A stretch of 64,000 nucleotides of DNA from Microvelia longipes (GCA_018340805.1 JACMZG010001913.1:1819634-1883633); one strand, 5' to 3'; positions 34,148 to 45,794 are shown, counted from the first letter of the stretch. The notes: a model not told the origin generated them from the sequence alone. Numbers and translations are program-made.

Positions 34148-34977
34148 CTGTAATAAATTAGTGATGAAAATCTAAAAAAAAAAACGATATAAATGTAAAA
34201 AAAACTTTAGCGACAAAAGTTGCAAAGCCTTCGAACCCTCTGTTTTCTATTATGCTTGAAACAATACAATGACAGGAATACTACCTGTTGCTCAACACAA
34301 AGCATTAGCCTAACCATTCAGTGATCCAGTTTTGTAGAACATTGTGTTTTCAAGCATTATCCATAATGATCTATATCCCGGAATATTCCACGTACATCTT
34401 CTACGTCGACGCGGTCACCACTGGAAGGCCTAAATATTCCACCAACCATTCCCTTATGCTTGCGCACAATGTTAATCTAATCTTTTAATGCCAAGAATTC
34501 TCAGGTCTTATTTGAACGTAGTCAGCAGGCAACATTAGCAATTAGCGAATTTTCAATAATTTGGCTTCAACTTTTGGTTACTTTCTGTTCAATATTCAAC
34601 TTTTGGCTTATTAGAGATCGATAAAAAATGGCACAGGAAGGAAATGTTAACATTATGTTACATTATTAGGAATAATGTAACATAAAATATGTAAACATTA
34701 AAAGGTAATAAAAGGGGCTTTAAATCCCTAATTAAAAAAAGTACGAGACTAAAGTGAAATTTAAGAGTAATATACTAAAAGTATAGGATTAAACAAGAGG
34801 CGGAACAAAAAAATCAGTTGATTGCCATTATGAACTTAGTCCTAAAGCACTGGATTTTAGAATTAAATTAATTGGTTTTAATCTCACCGGGTAAGGTAAC
34901 CTTCAACCACATGAATTCTGGTTTTTTGTACTAACTAACTATATATTAAAGAAATATTATATTATATTATATATATA

Positions 34978-35015
<38 letters not shown>

Positions 35016-35270
35016 CTGAACCCTCTTTTTTCAACTTTAATTTACCACTCCGTTTTCATTTTTCATTTAAGAAAAAATTGTTTTCGCTTTCAACTTGGGA
35101 ACTAACAAGACAAGTATTTTCTTCGGTTTCACCTCGGGAATATAATGTATAATTACCTCAATTATTTGGTCTTGTAAATGAAGCTTTTTACGTCTAAAGC
35201 CTCTTTAGGAATGTTTGTTCCTCTCTATGACTTATTATAGCTATAATATATTATATATATATATATATTA
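34148..35270. other. Intronic AT-rich sequence
   Basis: (TA)n runs at about 34955-35010 and 35245-35270. No gene or other repeat recognised. Confidence 0.5.
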
Positions 35271-35272
35271 GG

Positions 35273-38200
35273 GTGGCCCTTAAAAATGAACTTTCTTTTT
35301 TCTTTGCTCCCAACCCCTAATTTTGTTCGAATATATGAAAAAAAAATTCCATAAAAATTTCAGCCCGATCGGGGGTGATTAACAGGTGCCGCCGGCCTTT
35401 GAAGTTTTATAGTGTCAAAATTCGTCAAAATTGTGATTTTCGTGGCAATTTGTTTTTCTGTGATTTTTTATATTATGTTCTAGGTAAAGACAATATCTAA
35501 CCCACTAATAAGACACTATGAACTTATCATTATGACCTGAAATTATCTTAGTTTGTAATTACTCTGATATTTAATGGTGGACATATATATTTTTTCTGAA
35601 AAAATGTTCAAAAAACAATTTTTTTCTCTACACTGCAAAGTATAACTCATATAATATGTTTTTTGTTATCATATCATTAGCATATTATGTTTTTATATAC
35701 TGTCTTCTATAATTTAAGACCAATATTTGGTTATTTATACTAAAATTAGCAGACCTAATGTGTAACATACAAAACACTGCCATCCTATCTCGCAGTAGGT
35801 GAAAGCTAAGTAATGAGTATAATAGTCCAATTCAGTTTCAAGAATTTTCAATTAGTTTTTTGGTTTGAATTTATTTTCAAACAAGCCATTATTGTGACAT
35901 TTGAAACTTTGTGTGTTACCCCCCCCCTTTGCCGACCCCCCCCCCCCCCCCTTACCTATTTAAAGTATGAAATTTTTAAAAAATTTTCACAAAAAATGAA
36001 TTGAATAAAGAAAGGCAAGATAGGTTATAACTTTGAATACTTTTTAATACTTGTTTACCAAAATATTTCAGGTAAAATAACCCTAGTGTCCACTTAAGGA
36101 TTAAAGATGAGTGAAGGAAAATACCATGCAAGATGCAAGTGATTTAAGCAGGGGTACTATGAATGAATCATTTTAATCCCTTTGACTTACTTAAAAAAGT
36201 TCCAGTCTTGGTTCAGAAAACAAACTGTTACCATCAAATCTGTTTAAATTTCTTTTTTAAATCAAGTATTTGGTTTAAGTTGTTTGTTAGTTATAAAATT
36301 ACAAGTGAAGGAATTCTTCGTTCTGACCATCCTTTTTTAGTAGGTCCTGTTTCCCACCAGATTACTGGGGGCAAACTTGCTCCTAACAGACAAGTGTGTT
36401 GTTTTATAATCTCAAAATAATCAAGTTAGATGTAAAACATAGTGCTGAATTGATGATAAAGGAGGTTGGCATCTTTTGGGAAAAAGCAAGAATCCCTACA
36501 AAAAGAAAAGACCACTGCAGTGTGATTTTAATCAAATTATAAAACGATTGGAGTTGTCCTCAGAAAAATTCTTCTAAAACGACTGAGTTTGCTATCAGTA
36601 GTAGTTTTGCGTTTACAGACAGGCTGGATGATTTATTTGATATTGCCCATAGTGACGCCGAAAATCAAATAAAAATTCAGGAGGACATAGAGTTTTTGCG
36701 GATGCAAAGAATGAAAGGGCGACCTGGTGTTATGCTGGGAGTTGATATTAAGTTACACAGGGCAGAATAGAGAATTGCAGAACGGAAGGAGGAAGAGGTC
36801 CGTTGAAAAACTCGATGCATGGAGGATATTGATCGATCTAGTTTGTTTGCGGAATTGCTACCAAGCACCAGCAGCAGTAGTAGCACAGATGACAGTGAGG
36901 GAGTTTCATATGAGCTTGTCTCTGATGCAATTTTTCCTTCATCGTCAGGTTTTAGAGGAACTGTTGATTTTTTTAATGATCGCCTAGCAGCAACGTTAGA
37001 TAGGTGCAAAGTTAGAGACAGAGATGCTGTTCATATATTAGTTGCCACAGCAGAAGCGTTAGGCCATAATGCAAAGAACTTGGTAATTAACAGAAATTCA
37101 ATAAGCCATAAACGATCCCAGTTTTAGATTTTTAGATACAATGAATTGTTAAAAACCTTTAGTATTGATAGAATTCAGTGTGCTGTTGTGCATTGGGATG
37201 GGAAGCTTCTTTCTAATATTACAAAAGACAGTAAGATAGAAAGGTTGGCAGTTCTTATTTCATATGGCGGAAAAGACAAGTTGATGGACCATGGAGCTCC
37301 GAGCATACCACAGGCTACTGGAGCAGAATAAATCGCAGCAGTCTATAAATGTCTTGAAGAATGAGGACTTCTTGATTCAGTCCAAACGATGTGTTTTGAC
37401 ACCACGGCATCGAACACCGGTAAGAACAATGGAGCTTGCAGAAATATTGAGAACCTCTTAGAAAAGGATTTTCTATACCTGCCTTGTAGGCACCACATAT
37501 TTGAAGTGGTGTTAAAGGGTGTATTCAATGAATTGGTGGGACCGACTTTTGGGCCAGATGTTCCACTGTTTTCTAGGTTCAGAAAGTCATGGGGTCAGAT
37601 AGACCCAAAAAAATAGTCTTCTGGTATTGAAGGAGGATGTCCCAGAAGTTTAAGAAGAGATATGCTTGACTTCTTCGTAAAAAGTTTAAAAGAAAAACAA
37701 TTAAGAGAAGATTACAGGGAGCTAATAGAGCTGGCAGTGATTTTTCTAGGAGAGACCCCCACCTCGAGGAGTGTCATTTAGAAAGCCAGGTGCTATTAGC
37801 CATGCAAGATGGATGTCGAAGGTGATCTATTGTTTAAAAATTTATTTATTTAAAAGTGAGTTCAAGTTGTCTACCAAAGAAAAATCTTCGATGAGAAAAT
37901 TTAACATTTTTCTTATAAGAGTGTATTTAAGAGCGTGGTATGGTGACACAAGTGCGAGTAAGGCCCCAATGTCTGCCTTCCACTTTATTTAATCATTAGT
38001 CAATAACGAGGCTATGGATTTAAAAATATGCAATGCTGTACTAAAAAAAAATTTTACCATTTGTTAATGGTTAATAAATTTGGTAAGGGAAGAGGGGGGG
38101 ATAAAGCAAAGGGGGTAACACACAAAGTTTCAAATGTCACAATAATGACTTGTTTGAAAATAAATTTAAACAAAAAAAAAATTGAAAATTCTTGAACTGA

Positions 38201-38774
38201 TTGGACTATTATACTCATTACTTAGCTTTCACCTACTTGCGATATAGGATGACAGTTTTTGTATGTTTCACATTAGGTCTGCTAATTTTGGATAAGTACC
38301 AATTATTGGTCTTAAATTATAGAAAACAGTATACAAGAAATAATATAGCTAATGAATTGATAACAAAAAACATATTATATGAGTTTACTTTGCAGTGTAG
38401 AGAAAAAAAATGTTTTTAAAAAAAAATTTCAGAAAAATTTATATGTCCACCATTAAATGTCAGATTAAGTACAAACTAAATGATTTCAGGTCATAATGAT
38501 AAGTTCATAGTGTCTTATTAGTGGATTAAGTATTGTTTTTACTTAGAAAATAATGTGAAAAATCACAGAAAAAAAATTTGTCACGAAAATCACAATTTTG
38601 ACGAATTTTGACACCTGTAAAACTTCAGAGGCCCGGCGGCACCTGTTAATCACCTCCGATCGGGCTAAAATGTTTATGGATTTTTTTTTTCATATATTCG
38701 AACAAAATTAGGGGTTGGGAGCACAAATTTCTAACATTTTTTTTCACCCCTATAGCTAAGGGCCACCCTAATAT
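35273..38774 (+). mobile_element. DNA transposon with terminal inverted repeats of nearly 700 bp
   Basis: The left end (ttagggtggccct, from 35270) is the inverse of the right end (agggccaccctaa, to 38774). The two arms match through about 35273-35945 and 38085-38774, including tcatattcg-type, gatcggg and cacctgttaatcacc blocks, with moderate divergence. A C-run lies at the left arm's inner edge (35934-35950) with G-runs opposite at 38091-38099. The 2.1-kb centre encodes a broken transposase. It sits in TA-rich DNA, so the target-site duplication cannot be read. It lies in the intron between exons 3 and 4 of the nested gene. Superfamily not assigned. Confidence 0.88.
36130..38000 (+). pseudogene. 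Transposase of the long-TIR element (CxxH type, broken)
   Basis: A coherent but frameshifted protein runs through the centre of the transposon. Segments in order: LDDLFDIAHSDAENQIKIQ and MQRMKGRPGVMLGVDIK (36620-36760); FNDRLAATLDRCKVRDRDA (36970-37030); QCAVVHWDGKLL (37177); MCFDTTASNTGKNNGAC followed by LPCRHHIFEVVLKGVFNEL (37389-37530); and FRKPGAISHARWMSKVIYCL (37773). The Asp of FDTTASNTG and the CRHH (CxxH) motif resemble the second catalytic Asp and C/DxxH motif known from hAT-like and other RNase H-fold transposases. Several stops and frame changes (for example near 36770, 37127, 37330, 37615, 37770) make it dead. I recall similar uncharacterised proteins in other invertebrate genomes but cannot name the superfamily. 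Confidence 0.8.

Positions 38775-38830
<56 letters not shown>
38775..38830. repeat. (TA)n microsatellite
   Basis: TA tract between the transposon end and exon 3 of the CNBD gene, 8 bases from the exon boundary. Confidence 0.95.
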
Positions 38831-38832
<2 letters not shown>

Positions 38833-38837
38833 CTTAC

Positions 38838-39134
38838 GAACACTCTCCTTCTCTAAAGTATTCCGTAACATAGCAAGTATTATCGAATACGACTGTGCCA
38901 AGCAAGCCTGCGTGTACGTAGAAGATCTTGTCGTATAGCCTGCCTCCCTTTAAGAGGAATTCACCAGCTTCCATGGTAACTCTAGGCATGCTTTTGACCA
39001 CCAGGTTCAACTTTTCGTTGTCTAGAAGGCTGAACGGGAATCTATTGCGCACTAACTCGATCACTTGTGATTTGGTTTCCGAGGGCATTTCTGTCATCGT
39101 GATCCTTTTAGAGGTTGTAGTGCCCAGGTATGTC
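38838..39134 (-). CDS. Tandem-CNBD protein, exon 3: first CNBD, N-terminal part
   Basis: Begins at 39134 after acceptor tttttccag, phase 2 (the first g completes an Arg codon from exon 2), and ends at 38838 before donor gtaagc. After a polar stretch (TSKRITMTEMPSETKSQV) it holds a standard CNBD opening: FPFSLLDNEKLNLVVKSMPR, then VTMEAGEFLLKGGRLYDKIF, YVHAGLLGTVV and YFREGEC. The AGE.L...G...D.I.YV..G pattern is the family's beta-roll signature with its conserved glycines. The cassette that follows is in exon 4. No transmembrane segment, kinase or dimerisation/docking domain is visible, so a soluble cytosolic cyclic-nucleotide sensor or scaffold is the simplest reading. CNBD2-like proteins are the closest comparison I can offer. 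Confidence 0.88.
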
Positions 39135-39336
39135 CTGGAAAAATCACTAAAATTTTAATTTAAATTTATATTAAATAAATAAATGGTTTATTTACACTAT
39201 TAAAAAATGAGCAGAATAATACACTAAAAAGTGTAAAATAGGATGGACTCTTAAGTTATCTTAGTTCTTCCGTCCATCCTTAAAACTAAAACTAGAGAAA
39301 AGGTTTATGAATAAACCTTTTTTTGAATAAAAATTT

Positions 39337-39809
39337 CAACTAGAGAAAAAGTTTATGAAAGAATTCAGCAGTCCAAATATAGTTGAAAAACAACTACCGA
39401 GCTTTCAACCAGGGATCCTGGTTGTCATCAGGGTAAATAGATTTATTAAAACATAACTACAAGACTATAAACATTAAACTAAATAAATCAACAAATATAC
39501 AATATCAAATAATGTCAGAGAAAACAGAAACAGATAAGAGTTATCAAAAATGAAGTTAGCATAAGAGTAGAGAAGTAAGAAGTGCAGATAAGAGTGCAGA
39601 ATAAGAATGCGAATAGTGCAGAATAAGAGTGTGCAGATAGAAGTGCAGAATAAGAAGTGCAGTATAAGAAGTGCAGAATAAGAAGTGCGGAATAAGAAGT
39701 GCAGAATAAGTACAAGTAAGTAACGACTAGGATCTCTGTTTGAAACCTCGGTAGTTGTTTTTCAACAATATTTGGACTGCTGTCTTTATAAACCTTTTCA
39801 CTAGTTAAT
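39337..39809. repeat. Foldback element with about 70-bp ends and internal tandem repeat
   Basis: aactagagaaaaagtttatg near 39338 is inverted as cataaacc-type sequence ending actagtt at 39808, and cagtccaaatatagttgaaa as ttcaacaatatttggactg. The interior (39580-39715) is a tandem repeat of about 14 bases built on aagaagtgcagaat. The minus strand of the left arm contains CTGATGA (39431-39425), a perfect 8-bp stem caaccagg/cctggttg, and then AAAGC. Confidence 0.85.
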
Positions 39810-40685
39810 TTTTTACAGTCTGTTATTCCTCTTTTTGTTTATATTTAAAGTATGATTAGCAGTTTACTTAAATACACCTATTTAAAACATAAAAGGAAAA
39901 ATTGATTTTGGAAAATTAGTGGATTTTCCACGAAAATGAAACAAACATGATGTTGGTGAAAGATTTCTGAAATGGTACACGATGCATCCCCAAACTCATA
40001 TTTCAAAGAAAGTTCTGTGCTGAATTATTGCTCTTTTTAGAAGCAATTTTTTCCTACAGAACAGTACCAAACTATTTTTTAAAAGGGATTTTCATAGGTG
40101 ATTTTACAACGCCTTTTAAATAACCGGCAAAAATCACTATATTATTGAGGTTAGGAACAAAAATTCTACAAAAAAAGAGAATAATTAGGGGAAATAATTT
40201 GCAGGCAAATTGTCTGATGTTTTCTTTGGTCTTACATTATCAAAAGTAATTAAGGGCTACTTTGAGAAACAGGAAACTTTTCATCCTTGCTTTACTTTCT
40301 ATTTTGAGGGAATTTTAAGGAAAACCTTTTAGAAGTAAGATTTCTTTGTTGAAAATCTATATTTACTTTTCCTCTTTTACCGTAAATATAGGGAAAAAGA
40401 ATTGCGGTTACTCTGAAATTTCGAAGTTTTATTATAGTTATAGTTTTCAGAGATTTTCATGACGTTCTGAGTGATTTTCATTATGCTGTCTGTTTGTCTG
40501 TCTGCCACTGTATCAGTGTCACGCTTAAATTCCGCTGAGTTTGTGCTTCAGAGTTCTACCTTAGCACAAAATTCAAACATTAGATACTATTTAGACTACG
40601 ATAACCAATTTTGCTGTCACCAAAAATTAAAAAAAAAAAACGTTCAAAATCAAATATTTTACTAAAATGTACGATGTACATTTCA
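39810..40685. other. Unassigned intronic sequence
   Basis: AT-rich, nothing recognised. Confidence 0.4.
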
Positions 40686-40690
40686 GTAGT

Positions 40691-40749
40691 AGGTCTATTG
40701 ACCACCACTGATGTACATTGTACATCAGTGTTGGCCAATAGACCTACAA
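40691..40749. repeat. Small palindrome
   Basis: taggtctattgaccaccact on the left and agtgttggccaatagaccta on the right surround gatgtacattgtacatc. Arms are about 28 bases with a near-zero loop. Confidence 0.85.
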
Positions 40750-41728
40750 CATTTTTTTGTACTATTGGTCACTATTTTAAAAATATTGATTATTAAATTT
40801 TAAAATTATAATGGCCTAAAAATGTTCAATATTACTTCTTTCTGATGATATTTCACAGATAGTGAAACACGAATTAAATTTACAGAAAAAAATTCAGAGG
40901 GCTATTCGACTTATAGTTTGTATGTTATAGATAAACATATATATTGATTGGTGCGACAATTAAAATTAAATAAAGAAGTTTCTTTACATCAGTAAACATC
41001 GTGACGTTTGACCGCAAAAAAATACATTATTTATCCATAATTTCTAATATTATTCTCAACTCAATATAAATAACTTTAAAACAGTATAATTTAATCCGTA
41101 TTTCTTAGAAAATTTTAAGTAAAGAAATCAGGAAATGATAATGCTAAAGTTTATTAGGATTAGGAGAAGTTTTATAACGCATCAAAATTAAATAATAATC
41201 ACAACCAAAAATAATTTTATAAACTTTCTAAAGGTGCTTAGCAAGCTTTAATTAATAATTTGAATTTAATGATTTATTTAAGAATTAAATTAAATAACAA
41301 AAACTCGGACTGCTGTCTTCATTATTATTTTTCCTTAATGATTTATTATTGTTTATACAATACAGCCAGTACCCAGGACATGGCAACCATGGAGGCTTAC
41401 CATTATGTCCCACCATCCCTAAAAAATTACAAAAATTGTTCGGTCACCTGTATAAATTTAAAGGATACCACTCCCCTAAAAAAATAATATAATATAATTA
41501 ATATAATTATAATTAATTATATTAATTCCTTATTAATATAATTGGCTCTAATAACCCAATAATAGAAAACATTTTTTATTTTCGAGGGAGAAAAAGTAAC
41601 TTTTTCTCCCTTGGGATTGAAAAATGCTTCTTTACTCCCTAAAAAATTAGTCAATAAACTTTACATTATACACTGTCTGGAGATAAAGTACTTTTTTAAA
41701 CATTTTTTATAGTAAGACTAAAACTAAC
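40750..41728. other. Unassigned intronic sequence
   Basis: No exon or repeat recognised. Short inverted AT words occur near 41485-41545. Confidence 0.4.
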
Positions 41729-41862
41729 CTGTGGGCTAAAGCCATTTTGCCGTTTCTTCGTTTCAAATAATTTTTCTTAAAGTGTTGGCAAAGTAGCTGC
41801 ATCTCTCTTTTATTCTTCTTGATGTCTTGTTTTTCATCTATCTTTTCTGCACCCAATCCTAC
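41729..41862 (-). CDS. Tandem-CNBD protein, exon 2: basic linker
   Basis: A short exon bounded by acceptor ttcataaag (ending 41863) and donor gttagt (starting 41728). It is open in one frame, phase 0 to phase 2, and both phases agree with the neighbouring exons. It codes VGLGAEKIDEKQDIKKNKRE followed by MQLLCQHFKKNYLKRRNGKM and ALAHR, a highly charged, probably helical segment leading into the first CNBD. No domain is recognised. It is supported by splice sites, phase and collinearity rather than by homology. Confidence 0.7.
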
Positions 41863-41920
41863 CTTTATGAAAAACAACCCTTGATTAATAACAAATAAGT
41901 AGCATTGTATATTATATTTT

Positions 41921-42012
41921 AACTGTAAATATCATATTTAGCTCTAAATAGGATTTTTAGCTGTAAATAGCATATTTAGCTGTAAATAGCATATCTAGCT
42001 GTAAATAGCATT
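41921..42012. repeat. 19-bp tandem repeat, five copies
   Basis: Units of agctgtaaatagcatattt with a few substitutions. Confidence 0.93.
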
Positions 42013-42915
42013 GAAAATAGGTTTTTATTATACAAAATCATTATAATAGTAACTTTAGAGCATAAAATAGTATATTATGCTACCAGGCAGCACAATAGAA
42101 TTACGCAGACAAGTTTTATAAATTAGCTCCCACGCTGAAGGCTGGGGCAGACTATACGAATTTCCAGCCGAGGCTGGTAATTAACCAAATTTGACTGACA
42201 AGGCAAAGCCGACTCAAGCAAATGGCGATTTGCCTGTATCAATAGACCAGCATAATAAACCTAATCTGCTGCGAATTTGCATCTGAGAAGATTGTGAACT
42301 CTCTTTACTAAAAAACAGTCTAAACCCCTTTTTTATCTTAGGAATTCCCATATAAACTGATATTTTATTTTCAGAGTTTAATTCTTCAAAATTCAATGTA
42401 AGACCATACAATAAAACTAAAATATATAAAATATTATTAGTGATCTATTTTTTTAAATTTAGATAGATCTGAAATTAAATAAAATCGATTTTAGACGTAA
42501 AAGCAACGGTAGGAAACCGCCTCACCACCTGGCAGAGCTGCGAATTTTCGTAATTTAATTGCGTAGACTTTTACGGTTATTGTCATGAAGATTTAGGTCT
42601 TCCGGGAGTGACCGTGATGTAGGACTTGATGAGTGGATATCGGTAGAACTTAAAAAAAGATTGTGTTAACATCCATGATATCATAAATACCTGAAGATGC
42701 CTCCCACAGCGAAATATCAGTTATTTAAATTGACGTTGTTACCGCCGGAACACCAAACGTTTATTCAATTATTAAGTTAAGCAATTTATTAGCAATAGAG
42801 TAATTTATCCATTTTTTCTTATGTATATTCTTAATATTATATGTAAAGGACTTACATGCAACCTTGGTCCAAACTATTACTTATTAACTATCTAAAAAAG
42901 TATAAGAAATATCTT
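42013..42915. other. Unassigned intronic sequence
   Basis: A 65-codon minus-strand frame (42411-42214) lacks splice sites and motifs. The patch 42125-42200 (cccacgctgaaggctggggc) is GC-richer but unidentified. Confidence 0.4.
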
Positions 42916-42920
42916 GATAC

Positions 42921-43086
42921 TCCGTTAGATCAGTGGTAGAGTGCTCGCCTATCGACCTAGAGGTAAAGCGTTCAAATCCAGCCGGGAGAAGACCTTACCA
43001 TGAGTTTATACCTTGTACCGTACACTCGGGAAGACACGTGAGAGGTCTTGAATTCAAGGCCGGCCAACCAAGCCCAGGGTTTCACC
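42921..43086 (+). repeat. tRNA-derived SINE, second type
   Basis: Box A (tagatcagtggtagagtgct at about 42926-42945) and box B (cgttcaaatcc at 42969-42979) are followed by a body with acactcgggaagacacgtga and tcttgaattcaaggccggcc. The head resembles the tRNA-like sequence at 538-612. The right end stops about 45 bases before exon 1 of the CNBD gene (on the opposite strand). Confidence 0.8.
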
Positions 43087-43129
43087 CAGAGGATCATATA
43101 TACATATATATTTTAGGATTATATACAAC

Positions 43130-43306
43130 CTTTAACAATTTTTCGAATTCCTCATTAGTTAAAACTGTAGACTGATTTATCTGAGGAATTAAGTCGCAGA
43201 CTTTGTGTAAGATTTGACGTATTTCATCAACGGGGATGGATCCATAGTCGACTCCAATGAGATCGATTATATCATTTTTATAATCCGATTGTAATCTGAT
43301 CGACAT
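43130..43306 (-). CDS. Tandem-CNBD protein, exon 1 (putative start)
   Basis: The ATG at 43306-43304 opens 59 codons: MSIRLQSDYKNDIIDLIGVD, YGSIPVDEIRQILHKVCDL, IPQINQSTVLTNEEFEKLLK. The donor is either gttgta right after AAG (exon end 43130) or gtatat one codon later; both leave phase 0, which fits exon 2. An in-frame stop lies 36 bases upstream of the ATG, just after a possible acceptor (gactgtttcag), so a 5' UTR exon further upstream is possible. The region is helical-looking with no named domain. With exons 2-5 the coding total is 1138 bases, one more than a multiple of three, reflecting the exon 3/4 discrepancy. The start is chosen because it is the first ATG after the stop. Confidence 0.65.
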
Positions 43307-43521
43307 ATCTATTACTTTTAGATGTCCAAGATATGAATGTCAGCTACTGAAACAGTCAACGCAAAAATAGATGAGTAATGATTTAGGCTGGCAGATAATT
43401 TTTGTATAGTTTTTATGTGAAGAAGAACTATCACAGAGAATTGCATTCCATTCGATAAAAAATCAGTTGGACACATGTAGAAATATTCAAAAGATTAAAA
43501 ATAAACTAAAAATAGGTTATG

Positions 43522-43592
43522 CCCCGGCCGGGATTCGAACCGACAACTTCCGTGGTCTCGAGCGACCTTGAAAGCTTCTGGCTCACTGACTG
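43522..43592 (-). repeat. tRNA-like sequence / SINE head, minus strand
   Basis: The minus strand has box B ggttcgaatcc (43540-43530) and a box A-like gtcagtgagccagaagc (about 43590-43574). The complement of ccggccgggattcgaacc is the usual tRNA 3' half. An intact cloverleaf was not evident. Confidence 0.55.
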
Positions 43593-43749
43593 AAAACACC
43601 ATTTTATTTCAAACATGTCTAAATGAAATCGACGTGTTAAATTTCGATGAATATCCTGAGGAAATATTTCTAATAAAATTAATAATATACTTTTCTTTTT
43701 TACATAGTAGTGCTCTAATTTGTTAGTATTATAATGTAAGTTGTCTATA
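43593..43749. other. Spacer, nothing recognised
   Basis: AT-rich sequence between a tRNA-like element and a MITE. Confidence 0.4.
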
Positions 43750-43846
43750 CTGATTCCTGCAATGACGTCACCTCCGGACTATAACCTAAAATGTAAAAAA
43801 AAAAAGGTTTCATCCATAAGAACCCTCCAATTGAATCACCTTATAA
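43750..43846. repeat. Palindromic MITE family, copy 3 (right half only)
   Basis: gattcctgcaatgacgtcac through ccaattgaatcaccttataa, matching the right half of copy 1. The left half is missing. Confidence 0.88.
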
Positions 43847-44395
43847 AATATTAGCTTAGCGCTGTCCAACTTAAATGTCGCGGATATTTTTTTTATCATA
43901 TTAGTAGTTAAATATTTGTCTTTGATGCAGGAGAGCAGTTAGAACGCAGTTTGATCAAAATATGACGTCACTTTCAGTTGACATGTAAAAGAAAAAAATA
44001 TCAAAGCAACATTCACGTGTTCACAATTTCATTTGTGTCCGCTTGCTTTCACTTTGTATTATATTTCAGTATTTTATTTCATTTTTCTAGCCGGCTAGTG
44101 AACTATAAATTTAAAAATCTAGTTATAAATTTTATTTACAATTTATACATACCTACTCGTGATTTATTTATTTATGTCTATCAGAGAAATTTAATAATTT
44201 TTCATAACTTGTTAATTAATGTTTAAATTATTCCATAGAGTTTAGAACTATGACAGAATGAGATCCAGCTACGTCATGTTTACGTTGGTCAAATTTTAGA
44301 AAATGCGCCTCTAAATTAACGGAATGAAAAGGAACTAAATCTGACATTGGTCAATAGAAACACAGGATTGGATTATGCAGCATCAAGGTGTTAAA
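43847..44395. other. Unassigned intronic sequence
   Basis: No exon or repeat recognised. Confidence 0.4.
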
Positions 44396-44620
44396 ATAAG
44401 GTGATTTAATTCGATGTAAACAAACCAAACGCGTTCGGAGGTTATAACCTGACGTTATTATGAATGATGTGTGACGTCATTGTAGGAATTGGTATAGGCG
44501 GTCAACATTGAAAATTTTCTATTTATTCCTGCAATGACGGCAATTCCGGACTATAACTTAACATGTCAACAAAAAAATTGATTTCATTTATAAAAACTCT
44601 TCAATTGAATCACCTCATAA
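44396..44620. repeat. Palindromic MITE family, copy 4
   Basis: Full element from aataaggtgatttaattcga to tcaattgaatcacctcataa, with internal tgtaggaattgg and ttcctgcaatgac. Followed by the same attctatcagcttg word as copy 1, which suggests a conserved sequence just outside the end or a longer element. Confidence 0.9.
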
Positions 44621-44709
44621 ATTCTATCAGCTTGATGCAGCATAGCGTTATTCCTTGCGTTTTATTTGCTCTCTATAATTATTATAGAGAGCAATATAAT
44701 CTATAAACC

Positions 44710-44845
44710 GCCTCCGTGGCCGAGGTCGTTAGAGTGTTATTTTTTACACTGACCTTTGTAACCACGGAGTTCTAGGATTCGCATCCCGGGTTACGCTCTT
44801 AGTTTACCTATATAACATTTTTGTTTAGATAAATTAGTGCCAACA
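44710..44845 (+). repeat. tRNA-derived SINE family, head part
   Basis: gcctccgtggccgaggtcgt (box A region), box B-like ggattcgcatcc at about 44776-44787, then tttagataaattagtgccaa. Truncated in the body. Confidence 0.85.
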
Positions 44846-45267
44846 CTCGTATTTCTAAAAATTTTTCTTGTTTCTTGGGAATTACGGAGAACAGAAAAGG
44901 CACATAACAATCAAAATAGCCTTATATTTAATATTTCCTAACTAGAACGTAGTGCAGTCATTTAACTAACAAAACTAAAAGCAAAAATATTTCAATTATA
45001 AAGTAAAGAAAACAGTTTGAGTATAAAAATATATATTTTCAATGGAATAATATCTATTTTTATATTTGTATATTTACTTTGTATATTATGTAATCCAATC
45101 CCTTGGATCCCCCTTTGTCCCTTTTCCATTAAAATGTTTCAATTTCAGTTCTTGAATAGGGATTTCTTATACAAGGACTCTTTGATAATTATATAGAGAG
45201 GTTTTTGTATTTTTATTTATCGTCATTATATTTAAATGTATAAATTGCTATGTTGTATGTATATTAT

Positions 45268-45338
45268 TTAATATATATATATATATAATAATATATATAT
45301 AATATATATAATATATAAATTATAAATATAATATATAT

Positions 45339-45403
<65 letters not shown>

Positions 45404-45420
45404 TATAATATATATATATA

Positions 45421-45455
<35 letters not shown>

Positions 45456-45530
45456 ATAAAATATATAATATATATATATATATAATATATATAATATATA
45501 TAATAAATATATATAAATATAATATTAAGG
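45268..45530. repeat. (TA)n microsatellite
   Basis: About 260 bases of TA with AAT and AATAA interruptions. Confidence 0.96.
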
Positions 45531-45794
45531 AATTCGCAACGCTCCCTGCCAATAATACAATTCACCAAATGCATACTGTAGTCGTCTTCGGCTCGCTCGC
45601 ACGTCATCAGATAGTAAATTTTAATTAGTAAAATGATCTGAAAAATCTTTATCTGCTCTCTGCATTTCTGGATCGAGGAAAAACGTATACCTCGAAACTT
45701 TCCTTATCTAATCGTCCTTAGATCATAAAAAAATCCAAATTGATTCTGCCAACGCGTCTTAGAACTCGTCACCACCAGACAGGAAATAAAATAA

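Noticed and set aside
42214..42411. Possible extra exon of the CNBD gene
   Set aside because: No acceptor or donor at the edges, no domain, and the flanking exons already join in phase without it.
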